Source: SZAS-79 sp965279075
GTDB taxonomy: Bacteria; Pseudomonadota; Gammaproteobacteria; Burkholderiales; SG8-39
Reading direction: 5' to 3'
DNA length: 64,000 nt
NCBI GenBank assembly: GCA_965279075.1
Contig: CBDIHI010000012.1
Coordinates: 434,001-498,000, forward strand
The notes under the pieces are model-generated. The model had not been told where the DNA came from. It searched no databases and was given only the letters and a program-made list of their open reading frames with translations. The stretch's first letter is position 1. Each line of letters begins with the position of its first letter. Positions 52,802-60,479 of the stretch are shown piece after piece. A program made the position numbers and the translations under genes.

Positions 52802-53623
52802 ATGCGCGCCTACACTGCCGGACTGCTGTTCGCCATCGCAGTGGCAATTCCCGCGGCTGCGGCGGAACTGCCGATCTTCGACGCGCACCTGCACTACAGC
52901 CACGATGCGTGGGAATCGGTGCCTCCCAAGGACGCCATTGCGCTTTTGCGCAAGGCGGGCCTGCGCCGTGCCGTGGTTTCGAGTTCCAATGATGACGGCA
53001 ACCAGAAGCTCTACGCCGAGGCGCCGGACCTGATCCTGCCGTCGCTGCGTCCATACCGCTCGCGCGGCGAGATCTCATCATGGTTCCGCGACGACAGCGT
53101 GATCACCTACATGGAGCAGCGCCTCGCCAGGCACCGCTATGTCGCGATCGGCGAGTTCCACCTCTACGGCGCCGACGCTGACCTGCCCGTCCCGCGCCGC
53201 ATGGTGCAGCTGGCCCGGCAGAACAAACTGCTGCTGCACGCGCACTCGGATGCCGACGCCATCGAGCGGCTGTTCCGGCAATGGCCGGAGGCGCGCATTC
53301 TCTGGGCGCATTCCGGTTTCGACCAACCGGAGCGGCTGCGCGAGATGCTGAAGAAGCACCGCAACCTCTGGTGCGACCTCGCGTTCCGCACAGACCACGG
53401 GTCGGGCGGGAAGATCGGCCCGGAATGGCGCGCTGTGTTCCTCGAGTTCCCCGACCGCTTCATGGTTGGCACCGACAGCTATACCCCCGAGCGCTGGCCG
53501 TACGTCGTCGAGCACGCCAACTGGTCGCGCGCCTGGATGAAGGACCTGCCGCAGGACGTGGCCGAACGCATCGCGTACAGGAACGGCGAGGCGGTCTTCG
53601 GCGGGCCGATGCCGAAGAAATGA
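52802..53623 (+). CDS. Secreted amidohydrolase-2 family protein
   Basis: 273 aa with a signal peptide (MRAYTAGLLFAIAVAIPAAAA). The mature part is a TIM-barrel amidohydrolase: metal site IFDAHLHYSHD, then AIGEFHLYGAD, LLLHAHSDADA, ILWAHSGFDQ and MVGTDSYTPERW with the catalytic Asp. A periplasmic member is less common than cytoplasmic ones. It starts two bases after ssb. Its last codon overlaps the start of the next gene (ATGA), making a tight trio with the small secreted protein and the di-heme peroxidase. Substrate unknown. Confidence 0.9.
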   Translation: MRAYTAGLLFAIAVAIPAAAAELPIFDAHLHYSHDAWESVPPKDAIALLRKAGLRRAVVSSSNDDGNQKLYAEAPDLILPSLRPYRSRGEISSWFRDDSVITYMEQRLARHRYVAIGEFHLYGADADLPVPRRMVQLARQNKLLLHAHSDADAIERLFRQWPEARILWAHSGFDQPERLREMLKKHRNLWCDLAFRTDHGSGGKIGPEWRAVFLEFPDRFMVGTDSYTPERWPYVVEHANWSRAWMKDLPQDVAERIAYRNGEAVFGGPMPKK

Positions 53624-54015
53624 TCCGCTCGGCGCTCGCAGCGGTCCTGCTCGTGCCGTTCGCGGCAGCGGCGCAGCCCTGCGGCCCTGCCGGCGGAACC
53701 CGGGTCGAATCGCCGCGTTACATGCTCGGCTTCCGTGCAGACCCGGGCAAGGTCTCCGTCGGCGGCCACTTCGCGCTCGAACTGTTCGTATGCCCGAAGG
53801 CCGGCGTACGCGCGCCCGAGTCCGTGCGGGTCGACGCAAGCATGCCCGAGCACCGCCACGGCATGAACTACAAGGCGAAGGTGGTGCTCCTCGACGGGGG
53901 GCGCTACAAGGCCGAGGGCCTGATGTTCCACATGCCGGGCCGCTGGGAACTGGTCTTCGACCTGAGGTCCGACGGGAAGACCGATCGCCTGAAGCACTCC
54001 ATCGTCCTCGAGTGA
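53620..54015 (+). CDS. Small secreted protein, FixH/YtkA-like
   Basis: 131 aa. The signal peptide is MIRSALAAVLLVPFAAAAQP. The mature part (YMLGFRADPGKVSVGGHFALEL, then DASMPEHRHGMNYKAKVVLLDGGRYKAEGLMFHMPGRWELVFDL) looks like the small Ig-like beta-sandwich of the YtkA/FixH group. The MPEHRHGM and MFHMPG segments offer His and Met that could bind copper; that is inference. It overlaps both neighbours by a few bases and so must be translated together with the amidohydrolase and the peroxidase. Confidence 0.72.
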   Translation: MIRSALAAVLLVPFAAAAQPCGPAGGTRVESPRYMLGFRADPGKVSVGGHFALELFVCPKAGVRAPESVRVDASMPEHRHGMNYKAKVVLLDGGRYKAEGLMFHMPGRWELVFDLRSDGKTDRLKHSIVLE

Positions 54016-55172
54016 GACGAGGGGCGATTGCGGCGTGCCTGGCGGCAGGCGTTGCGGCTGCGGCGCACGGCCAGGCGATTGCCCCGGAGACCGGGTTCAC
54101 CACGGCTGAAACCGCACGTATCCTGCAACACGGGCCCTGGCCGATGGCCTGGTCGCCGGACCCGAGCAACCGGGTGTCCGGAAGGCCGGACGCGATCGCT
54201 TTCGGCCGCACGCTGTTCTTCGAGCAGCGCCTGTCCGGCAACGGCAGGGCCTCCTGTGCCACGTGCCACGTGCCGGACCTGCTCTTCACGGACGGCAAGG
54301 CGCGCGGGGAAGGGTTCGTGACGCTCGACCGCAACACGCCGGGCCTCGTCAACACGCGGCTCAACCGCTGGTTCGGATTGGACGGTGCGGCCGACAGCCT
54401 GTGGTCGCAGAGCCTGCGTCCCATCGTCGACAAGCGCGAGATGGCCGCGAGCACGACGCACGTCGGCCGACTGGTGCGTGGCGACACCGGGCTTGCTGAT
54501 GCCTACCGGCGTGCGTTCGGCGAGCCTCCTCCCGGGGACGACGACATGGTGACGGTGAATGTCGGCAAGGCGCTCGCCGCCTACCAGGAGACGCTCGTGA
54601 GCGCCCCCACGGCCTTCGACGAGTTCCGCGATGCGCTGGAACAGGGTGATCGCGAGACGGCGGCCCGTTACCCGGCGGCCGCGCGGCGGGGCCTGAAGAT
54701 TTTCGTCGGCAAGGGGGCGTGCTCGGTCTGCCATTTCGGCCCCAATTTCACCAACGGCGAGTTCGGCGACATCGGCATCCCGTTTTTCGCCGCACCTGGC
54801 CGCGTCGACCCGGGCCGCTATGAGGGCATCGTGAAGCTCGAGGCCAGCCGCGCCAACCTGCTCGGCAAGTACAGCGACGACCCTGCGCAGGCCACGGCCA
54901 CGGGTACCCGTCATGTCACGCTCGAGCACCGTAACTGGGGCGAGTTCCGCGTCCCGAGCCTGCGCAACGTCGCCAGGACCGCGCCCTACATGCACAACGG
55001 CCATCTCGCCACGCTGCGCGACGTGGTGCGCCACTACTCCGAACTGAACGAAGACCGGCTGCACGCCGACGGCGAGAAGATCCTGCGGCCGCTTAGGCTG
55101 ACACCGGCCGAAGCCGAGGACCTGGTCGCCTTCCTGGAGTCGCTTTCGGTCCGGGGCACGGTGTCATACTGA
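54012..55172 (+). CDS. Di-heme cytochrome c peroxidase / MauG-family protein
   Basis: 386 aa from a GTG that overlaps the previous stop (GAGTGAG). The N-terminus RRGAIAACLAAGVAAAAHGQA is a signal peptide. Two heme c sites are visible: CATCH near residue 80 and CSVCH near residue 238. MauG/CcpA-type segments are LFFEQRLSGNGRASC, NTPGLVNTRLNRWFGLDG and RTAPYMHNGHLATLRDVV (the distal/Met-loop region). It is periplasmic and either reduces peroxide or oxidises a protein substrate as MauG does. The coupled small His/Met-rich protein is a natural candidate partner. Confidence 0.92.
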   Translation: MRRGAIAACLAAGVAAAAHGQAIAPETGFTTAETARILQHGPWPMAWSPDPSNRVSGRPDAIAFGRTLFFEQRLSGNGRASCATCHVPDLLFTDGKARGEGFVTLDRNTPGLVNTRLNRWFGLDGAADSLWSQSLRPIVDKREMAASTTHVGRLVRGDTGLADAYRRAFGEPPPGDDDMVTVNVGKALAAYQETLVSAPTAFDEFRDALEQGDRETAARYPAAARRGLKIFVGKGACSVCHFGPNFTNGEFGDIGIPFFAAPGRVDPGRYEGIVKLEASRANLLGKYSDDPAQATATGTRHVTLEHRNWGEFRVPSLRNVARTAPYMHNGHLATLRDVVRHYSELNEDRLHADGEKILRPLRLTPAEAEDLVAFLESLSVRGTVSY

Positions 55173-55176
55173 ACGC

Positions 55177-55743
55177 ATGGGACTCAAGCTGAACCTGGGC
55201 TGCGGCCAGAACCGGCTGGACGGGTACCTCAACGTCGACAAGTACGGTGAGGCGGACCTGCGCTGCGACCTCGAATCCTTTCCCTGGCCCTGGCCGGACG
55301 ATTCCGTTTCCGAGATCCAGTTGATCCACGTGCTTGAGCACCTGGGCGCGGCAAGCGACACCTTCATCGGTGTCATGAAGGAGCTTTACCGGGTGTGCGA
55401 ACCGGGCGGCATGATCCACATTGCGGTGCCTCATCCCCGCCACGACAATTTCATCAGCGACCCGACCCACGTCAGGCCCGTCGTGCCGATGACCCTGCAG
55501 CTCTTCTCCCGCAGGAACAACCTGCTCTGGCAGGAAATGGGCGCCGCCAACTCCCCGCTGGCCCTCTATCACGGTGTTGATTTCGAGGTCGTCGACACCA
55601 CCTATGTGCTTGAAGAACCGTATGCCGGCGATGTCCAGTCCGGCAAGCTGGCACCCGAATCGCTGGAGGCGCTGTTGCGGCAGTACAACAACGTCGCGTC
55701 GGAGATTCGCTTCAAGCTCAAGGTGATAAAGGATTCTGCCTAA
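55177..55743 (+). CDS. SAM-dependent methyltransferase-like protein
   Basis: 188 aa. It opens KLNLGCGQNRLDGYLNVDKYG, the SAM-binding glycine motif of small class I methyltransferases. The acidic and post-motif segments follow (IQLIHVLEHLGAA, MKELYRVCEPGGMIHIAVPHPRHDNF). Such proteins often act on sugars or lipids; the target is unknown. It starts 4 bases after the peroxidase gene and is followed by a promoter-containing gap before fmdB, so it may be the end of the preceding operon. Confidence 0.85.
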   Translation: MGLKLNLGCGQNRLDGYLNVDKYGEADLRCDLESFPWPWPDDSVSEIQLIHVLEHLGAASDTFIGVMKELYRVCEPGGMIHIAVPHPRHDNFISDPTHVRPVVPMTLQLFSRRNNLLWQEMGAANSPLALYHGVDFEVVDTTYVLEEPYAGDVQSGKLAPESLEALLRQYNNVASEIRFKLKVIKDSA

Positions 55744-55770
55744 GAATCAGACATGTACGTCTCGCTCAGG

Positions 55771-55776
55771 TATAAT
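55771..55776 (+). promoter_or_regulatory. Candidate -10 element for the fmdB-aspS operon
   Basis: A perfect TATAAT lies 36 bases before the fmdB ATG. A -35-like CAGACA stands 17 bases upstream (55748-55753), with about four matches to TTGACA. It would start the long run fmdB, DUF502, aspS and following genes. Confidence 0.55.
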
Positions 55777-55806
55777 GGGCGGCTATTTGGACGCGGGAGA
55801 ATTTCG

Positions 55807-56118
55807 ATGCCGATTTACGAATACCGTTGCTCGGACTGCGGCTTCCAGGATGAATTCCTGCAGAAGCTGTCGGAGCCGCAACTCACGGTCTGCCCGTCCT
55901 GCGGCAAGGAGAGTTTCAAGAAGCTGCTTTCGGCCGCCGGTTTCCAGCTCAAAGGCAGCGGCTGGTACGCGACCGACTTCAAGGGGAGCGGCTCGAAGCC
56001 CTCAGCCGCGGCTTCGTCCACGCCCGCTGGCAAGGACACCGCAGGCAAGGACGCTTCAGTCTCGACCGAAGGCAGTACGGCCACGCCCAAGGCCGCCACG
56101 ACGGACACCCCGGGCTAG
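55807..56118 (+). CDS. FmdB-family zinc-ribbon protein
   Basis: 103 aa. The first 40 residues are the FmdB zinc ribbon: MPIYEYRCSDCGFQDEFLQK and CPSCGKESFKKLLS. The family pattern GFQLKGSGWYATDFKG follows. The tail is Ser/Thr/Ala/Pro-rich and probably disordered. The function is not established (a putative regulatory protein). GGGAGA precedes the ATG. It is the first gene of the conserved fmdB / DUF502 / aspS block. Confidence 0.93.
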   Translation: MPIYEYRCSDCGFQDEFLQKLSEPQLTVCPSCGKESFKKLLSAAGFQLKGSGWYATDFKGSGSKPSAAASSTPAGKDTAGKDASVSTEGSTATPKAATTDTPG

Positions 56119-56216
56119 GGGGCGCCCCGCGCGCCCGGTTCCTCGGACCCGGTCCGGGCTTTCCTGGTCCGGGCCCTTCGCTCCCAGTCCTGACGTTTTC
56201 CCTTCCCGGCTTTCCC

Positions 56217-56858
56217 TTGAAGAAATATCTCATCACCGGCCTGCTGATCTGGATCCCGCTCGTGATCACGCTGTGGGTGCTGAACCTCGTCGTGACCACG
56301 CTGGACCAGGTGCTGCTGCTGCTCCCTGTGCAGCTGCGCACCGAGAACTGGCTGGGCGCCCATGTGCCAGGGCTGGGCGTGCTGCTCACCGTGGCGATAG
56401 TGCTCGTCACCGGCGTGCTCGCGGCCAACTTCATCGGCGCGCGGCTGGTGCACCTCTGGCACGAGATCCTGCACCGCATCCCGGTGGTGAACTCGATCTA
56501 CTCTAGCGTCAAGCAGGTGTCGGACACGCTGTTTTCCTCAAGCGGGCAGGCCTTCCGCAAGGCGTTGCTCGTCAAGTGGCCGCACGAGGGCATGTGGACG
56601 ATCGCCTTCCTCACGGGCACCCCGGGGGGCGACGTGGCCCGTCACCTGGATGGGGAGTACGTTTCGGTCTATGTGCCGACCACGCCCAACCCGACCGGCG
56701 GGTACTTCGTCATGCTGCGCCGCTCGGATGTGGTCGAACTCGACATGAGCGTCGACGAGGCACTCAAATACATCATCTCGATGGGCACCGTGGCGCCCGG
56801 ACAGAACCCCCGCAACGGCAAGAGCACAACCAACGGCACAACCAACGGCAAGGCCTGA
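56217..56858 (+). CDS. DUF502 membrane protein
   Basis: 213 aa from a TTG start (LKKYLITGLLIWIPLVITL). It has two N-terminal membrane helices (about 4-26 and 55-80) and a cytoplasmic or periplasmic domain with RIPVVNSIYSSVKQVSDTLFSS, LVKWPHEGMWTIAFLTG and VYVPTTPNPTGGYFVMLRRSDV, all DUF502 hallmarks. The function is unknown. The C-terminus carries a short repeat (NGKSTTNGTTNGKA), from a 12-base tandem duplication. It is 4 bases from aspS. Confidence 0.92.
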   Translation: MKKYLITGLLIWIPLVITLWVLNLVVTTLDQVLLLLPVQLRTENWLGAHVPGLGVLLTVAIVLVTGVLAANFIGARLVHLWHEILHRIPVVNSIYSSVKQVSDTLFSSSGQAFRKALLVKWPHEGMWTIAFLTGTPGGDVARHLDGEYVSVYVPTTPNPTGGYFVMLRRSDVVELDMSVDEALKYIISMGTVAPGQNPRNGKSTTNGTTNGKA

Positions 56859-56862
56859 TCCC

Positions 56863-58635
56863 ATGCGCACCCATTACTGCGGGGACCTGTCCGCCGCGAA
56901 TCTCGACCAGATCGTCACCCTCGCAGGTTGGGCGCACCGCCGCCGCGACCACGGCGGCGTGATCTTCATCGACCTGCGCGATCGCGAAGGCCTCGCCCAG
57001 GTCGTTTGCGATCCTGATCGCGCCGAGGCGTTCGCCACGGCCGACCGCGTCCGCAACGAATTCGTCCTGAAGATCACCGGCAAGGTGCGCCGCCGTCCCG
57101 AGGGCACGGTGAACCCCAACCTGCGCTCGGGCGAGGTCGAGATCCTCGCCCATGAGGTGGAGGTGCTGAACCCCTCGGTGACGCCGCCGTTCCAGCTCGA
57201 CGACGAGAACCTCTCCGAGCAGGTGCGGCTGCAGTATCGCGTGCTCGACCTGCGCCGCGACCAGATGCAGAAGAACCTGCGGTTGCGCTACAAGGTCACG
57301 ATGGCGGTCCGGCGCGCGCTCGATACCCTTGGCTTCATCGACATCGAGACGCCCATGCTGACGCGCTCGACCCCCGAGGGCGCGCGCGACTACCTGGTGC
57401 CCTCGCGCGTGCACCCGGGCGAATTCTTCGCGCTTCCGCAGTCGCCGCAGATCTTCAAGCAGCTGCTCATGGTGGCGGGCTTCGACCGCTACTACCAGAT
57501 CGTGCGGTGCTTCCGCGACGAGGACCTGCGCGCGGACCGCCAGCCGGAGTTCACCCAGATCGACATCGAAACCTCGTTCCTCGGCGAGGCCGAGATCCAG
57601 GCGATGATGGAGAAGATGATCCGCGCGATGTTCAAGGAGACCCTGGACATCGTGCTGCCCGACCCTTTCCCGCGCATGACCTGGGCCGAGGCCATGGGCC
57701 GGTACGGGTCGGACAAGCCCGACCTGCGCGTGCCGCTCGAGCTGACAGAGCTGACCGACATCATGAAGGCGGTGGAGTTCAAGGTGTTCCGCGGCGCTGC
57801 GGACCTGGCCGGCGGTCGCGTCGCCGCGCTGCGCGTGCCGAAAGCCGAGCTGTCGAGGAAGGAAATCGACGACTACACGCAGTTCGTCACGATCTACGGC
57901 GCCAAGGGCCTCGCCTACATCAAGGTGAACGACGCCTCGAACATTCCGGAGGGCCTGCAGTCCCCGATCGTCAAGTTCCTGACCAAGGAAACGCTCGCGC
58001 AGGTCCTCGAGCGCACCGGTGCGGAAAACGGCGACGTCATCTTCTTCGGCGCCGACAAGGCGAAGGTGGTCAACGACGCCCTCGGCGCGCTGCGCGTGAA
58101 GCTCGGCCACGAAAAGGGCTATGCCGAGAAAGGCTGGCGCCCGCTCTGGGTGGTCGATTTCCCCATGTTCGAGTACGACGAGGAGGAAAAGCGCTGGTCG
58201 GCCATGCACCACCCCTTCACCTCACCCAAGGACGGCCACGAGGACCTGCTCGCGACCGATCCGGGCAAGGCGATCTCGAAGGGCTACGACATGGTGCTGA
58301 ACGGTTCCGAGATCGGAGGGGGGTCGGTGCGTATCCATCGCGCCGAAGTGCAGGCCAAGGTGTTCAAGGCGCTCGGCATCTCGGACGAGGAAGCGCAGAT
58401 GAAGTTCGGCTTCCTGCTCGACAACCTCCAGTTCGGCGCGCCCCCGCACGGCGGCATCGCTTTCGGCCTCGACCGAATCGTTACGATGATGACCGGCGCC
58501 GACTCGATCCGCGACGTCATCGCGTTCCCCAAGACCCAGCGCGCGCAGTGCCTGTTGACGCATGCGCCGAGCCCGGTCGATGACAAGCAGCTTCGCGAGC
58601 TTGGCCTGCGCCTCAGGGAGAAGCCGAAGGCGTGA
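56863..58635 (+). CDS. aspS: Aspartyl-tRNA synthetase
   Basis: 590 aa, the bacterial AspRS length. The N-terminal OB anticodon domain begins RTHYCGDLSAANLDQIVTLAGWAHRRRDHGG. Class II motifs are motif 2 YYQIVRCFRDEDLRADRQPEFTQID-type and motif 3 GIAFGLDRIVTMMTG; LPQSPQIFKQLLM and the bacterial GAD insert (REVDDYTQF-type region) are also present. It charges tRNA-Asp, and possibly also tRNA-Asn if an amidotransferase pathway exists. It overlaps the next gene by 4 bases. Confidence 0.97.
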   Translation: MRTHYCGDLSAANLDQIVTLAGWAHRRRDHGGVIFIDLRDREGLAQVVCDPDRAEAFATADRVRNEFVLKITGKVRRRPEGTVNPNLRSGEVEILAHEVEVLNPSVTPPFQLDDENLSEQVRLQYRVLDLRRDQMQKNLRLRYKVTMAVRRALDTLGFIDIETPMLTRSTPEGARDYLVPSRVHPGEFFALPQSPQIFKQLLMVAGFDRYYQIVRCFRDEDLRADRQPEFTQIDIETSFLGEAEIQAMMEKMIRAMFKETLDIVLPDPFPRMTWAEAMGRYGSDKPDLRVPLELTELTDIMKAVEFKVFRGAADLAGGRVAALRVPKAELSRKEIDDYTQFVTIYGAKGLAYIKVNDASNIPEGLQSPIVKFLTKETLAQVLERTGAENGDVIFFGADKAKVVNDALGALRVKLGHEKGYAEKGWRPLWVVDFPMFEYDEEEKRWSAMHHPFTSPKDGHEDLLATDPGKAISKGYDMVLNGSEIGGGSVRIHRAEVQAKVFKALGISDEEAQMKFGFLLDNLQFGAPPHGGIAFGLDRIVTMMTGADSIRDVIAFPKTQRAQCLLTHAPSPVDDKQLRELGLRLREKPKA

Positions 58636-58973
58636 GGCGTCTCCTTGCCCTCGTCGTCGCGCTGTTGCTGGCGGCGCATGCGGCGGCGTTCTCGCAATCC
58701 GGCGGCGTCGGCATCGCAGAACTGCCTGGGGAGGCACGCGCGACGCTGCGGCTCATCAAGGCCGGCGGACCGTTTCCGTACAAACGGGACGGCGTCATTT
58801 TCGGCAATCGCGAGGGTCATTTGCCGAAGCGTGAGCGGGGCTATTACCGGGAGTACACGGTGAAGACACCCGGCAGCCGCGACCGGGGCGCACGGCGCAT
58901 CGTCGCCGGCAAGCCGGGCGAGTATTACTACAGCGACGACCACTACCAATCGTTCCGCCGGATCCTGGAGTGA
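58632..58973 (+). CDS. Secreted guanyl-specific ribonuclease (barnase/N1 family)
   Basis: 113 aa from a GTG inside the aspS stop. The signal peptide is RRLLALVVALLLAAHAAAFS. The mature domain is a small microbial ribonuclease: GPFPYKRDGVIFGNREGHLP, then the catalytic Glu in GYYREYTVKTPG, Arg in GARRIV and His in YSDDHYQSFRRI, matching barnase Glu73/Arg87/His102. It should cut RNA after guanine. The next gene is its barstar-type inhibitor, so a toxin-immunity or self-protection pair is likely, possibly also a housekeeping scavenger. Confidence 0.92.
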   Translation: MRRLLALVVALLLAAHAAAFSQSGGVGIAELPGEARATLRLIKAGGPFPYKRDGVIFGNREGHLPKRERGYYREYTVKTPGSRDRGARRIVAGKPGEYYYSDDHYQSFRRILE

Positions 58974-58977
58974 CCCC

Positions 58978-59412
58978 TTGAGCAAGCTCCTCGCACGCCT
59001 CTCCGACCCGCTCAAGTCCGGCGTCTACCGTGCGGGCCGTGACCACGACATCCGCGATGCCCTCAAGGCGGCCGGCCACGACGTCGCGGCCGTGACGCTC
59101 GGCGCCGGCAAGGCGGCGATGCTGGAGGCGATCGCGAAGGCGCTGGCGTTCCCGGCCTGGTTCGGCGGCAACTGGGACGCGCTCGAAGACTGCCTGTCCG
59201 ACCTGTCTTGGCGCAAGGGTACCGGCCAAGTCATCCTGCTTTCACGCGCGGAGGCGGGCGACGACCTCGGCATCCTGTGCGACATCCTCAGGTCCGTGGC
59301 GGAGGATTGGCGCGGGCGCGGGCGGCCGTTCTTCGCCGTGTTCATCGACCCGGACCGCAAGCTCGGGTTGCCCGGTCTCTACAACGAAGAGGCGCCGGGG
59401 GGCGCGCGGTGA
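58978..59412 (+). CDS. Barstar-family ribonuclease inhibitor
   Basis: 144 aa from a TTG start 4 bases after the ribonuclease. The barstar signature AFPAWFGGNWDALEDCLSDLSW holds the Asp and aromatic residues that plug the ribonuclease active site. An N-terminal extension (LSDPLKSGVYRAGRDHDIRDAL) is present in long barstars. It has no signal peptide and should protect the cytoplasm from the partner ribonuclease before secretion. It overlaps nudB by 4 bases. Confidence 0.92.
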   Translation: MSKLLARLSDPLKSGVYRAGRDHDIRDALKAAGHDVAAVTLGAGKAAMLEAIAKALAFPAWFGGNWDALEDCLSDLSWRKGTGQVILLSRAEAGDDLGILCDILRSVAEDWRGRGRPFFAVFIDPDRKLGLPGLYNEEAPGGAR

Positions 59413-59885
59413 GCGTCCCGGCGGCGGGCACCAAGATTCCCGTTTCGGTGCTGGTGGTCATCCATACCCCGTCGCTCGAGATACTGCTGATCGAACGCGC
59501 CGCGCGCCCGGGGTACTGGCAATCGGTGACCGGCTCCATCGACCACCGCGGCGAGGCGCTGGAGGACACGGCGGTGCGCGAAGTGTTCGAGGAGACGGGC
59601 ATCGTCGCGCCGCGCGACAAGCTGGTGCGGTGGAATGTCGTGCGTACCTTCGAGATCTATCCGCAGTGGCGCGATCGCTTCGAGCCGGGGACGACGCACA
59701 ACGACGAGCACATGTTCAGCCTCGAAGTGCCGGAGGCCGTACCGGTGCGCCTTGCGCCCGACGAGCACACGGCGTGGCAATGGCTTGCCTGGGGGGCGGC
59801 GATCGAGAAATGCTTTTCGTGGACCAACCGCGACGCGATCAGCATGTTGGCCGAAAGTCGGCGCAAGCCGGGGGACATTGGCTAA
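59409..59885 (+). CDS. nudB: Dihydroneopterin triphosphate diphosphatase
   Basis: 158 aa, Nudix family. The start is a GTG overlapping the barstar stop. Typical betaproteobacterial NudB text is seen: KIPVSVLVVIHTPSLEILLIERA, WQSVTGSIDHRGEAL, then REVFEETGI (Nudix helix with the REx2-3EE metal ligands) and the pterin-side segment WRDRFEPGTTHNDEHMFSLEVP. It removes pyrophosphate from dihydroneopterin triphosphate in folate synthesis. aspS-nudB adjacency is a known order, here interrupted by the ribonuclease/barstar pair. Confidence 0.93.
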   Translation: MSVPAAGTKIPVSVLVVIHTPSLEILLIERAARPGYWQSVTGSIDHRGEALEDTAVREVFEETGIVAPRDKLVRWNVVRTFEIYPQWRDRFEPGTTHNDEHMFSLEVPEAVPVRLAPDEHTAWQWLAWGAAIEKCFSWTNRDAISMLAESRRKPGDIG

Positions 59886-59897
59886 ACTGGCCGGGTG

Positions 59898-60479
59898 ATG
59901 TACCTACCCCGCCTTGCGTGCTGGCTCCTTGTCCTCTGCGCCCTGCCGGCGCATGCGGCGGAGGATCTCGTGGTCGAGGCGGCGCGCAAGGGGCCGTTCG
60001 TGGAAGTGCGCGCAAGGGCGACCATCGACGCGCCCCTCTCGGTGATCTGGACGACCCTGACCGACTACGAGCGGCTGCCCGAATTCGTGCCGGGTCTTAA
60101 AAAGAGCCGCGTCCTCAGCCGCAACGGCCAGTCGGCGATTGTCGAGCAGTCGGGCGAGGCGCGGTTCCTGATCTTCTCCTTCCCGATCGACGTGACGCTG
60201 GAGTCGGTCGAAAAGCCGCCGTCCTCGATCCGCGTGCGCGCGCTGGCGGGGACCCTTCGCCATCTTGAGGGCGGGTACGAGGTGGAGCCCGACCCGGGCA
60301 GTGGGAAGTTCCTGCTGAGGTGGACGGGGACGATAGCGCCGGACGTGTCGCTGCCGCCGCTGTTCGGCGAGGTGGTAATGCGCATGAGCATCCAGGACCA
60401 GTTCACGGGCATGGTCACCGAGATTGACCGGCGGGAGGCGCAGCGGCGCGCCCGCGAGAAGGAAGCGAACAGGAAGTGA
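59898..60479 (+). CDS. Exported START-like (SRPBCC) protein
   Basis: 193 aa with a signal peptide (MYLPRLACWLLVLCALPAHAA). The rest is a polyketide-cyclase/START fold: ATIDAPLSVIWTTLTDYERLPEFVPGLKKS, FSFPIDVTLESVEK and a C-terminal long helix (DQFTGMVTEIDRREAQRRAREK). It probably binds a lipid or other hydrophobic ligand in the periplasm. The ATG at 59898 is preferred over the GTG one codon before. Its stop overlaps the next start (TGATG). Confidence 0.85.
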   Translation: MYLPRLACWLLVLCALPAHAAEDLVVEAARKGPFVEVRARATIDAPLSVIWTTLTDYERLPEFVPGLKKSRVLSRNGQSAIVEQSGEARFLIFSFPIDVTLESVEKPPSSIRVRALAGTLRHLEGGYEVEPDPGSGKFLLRWTGTIAPDVSLPPLFGEVVMRMSIQDQFTGMVTEIDRREAQRRAREKEANRK

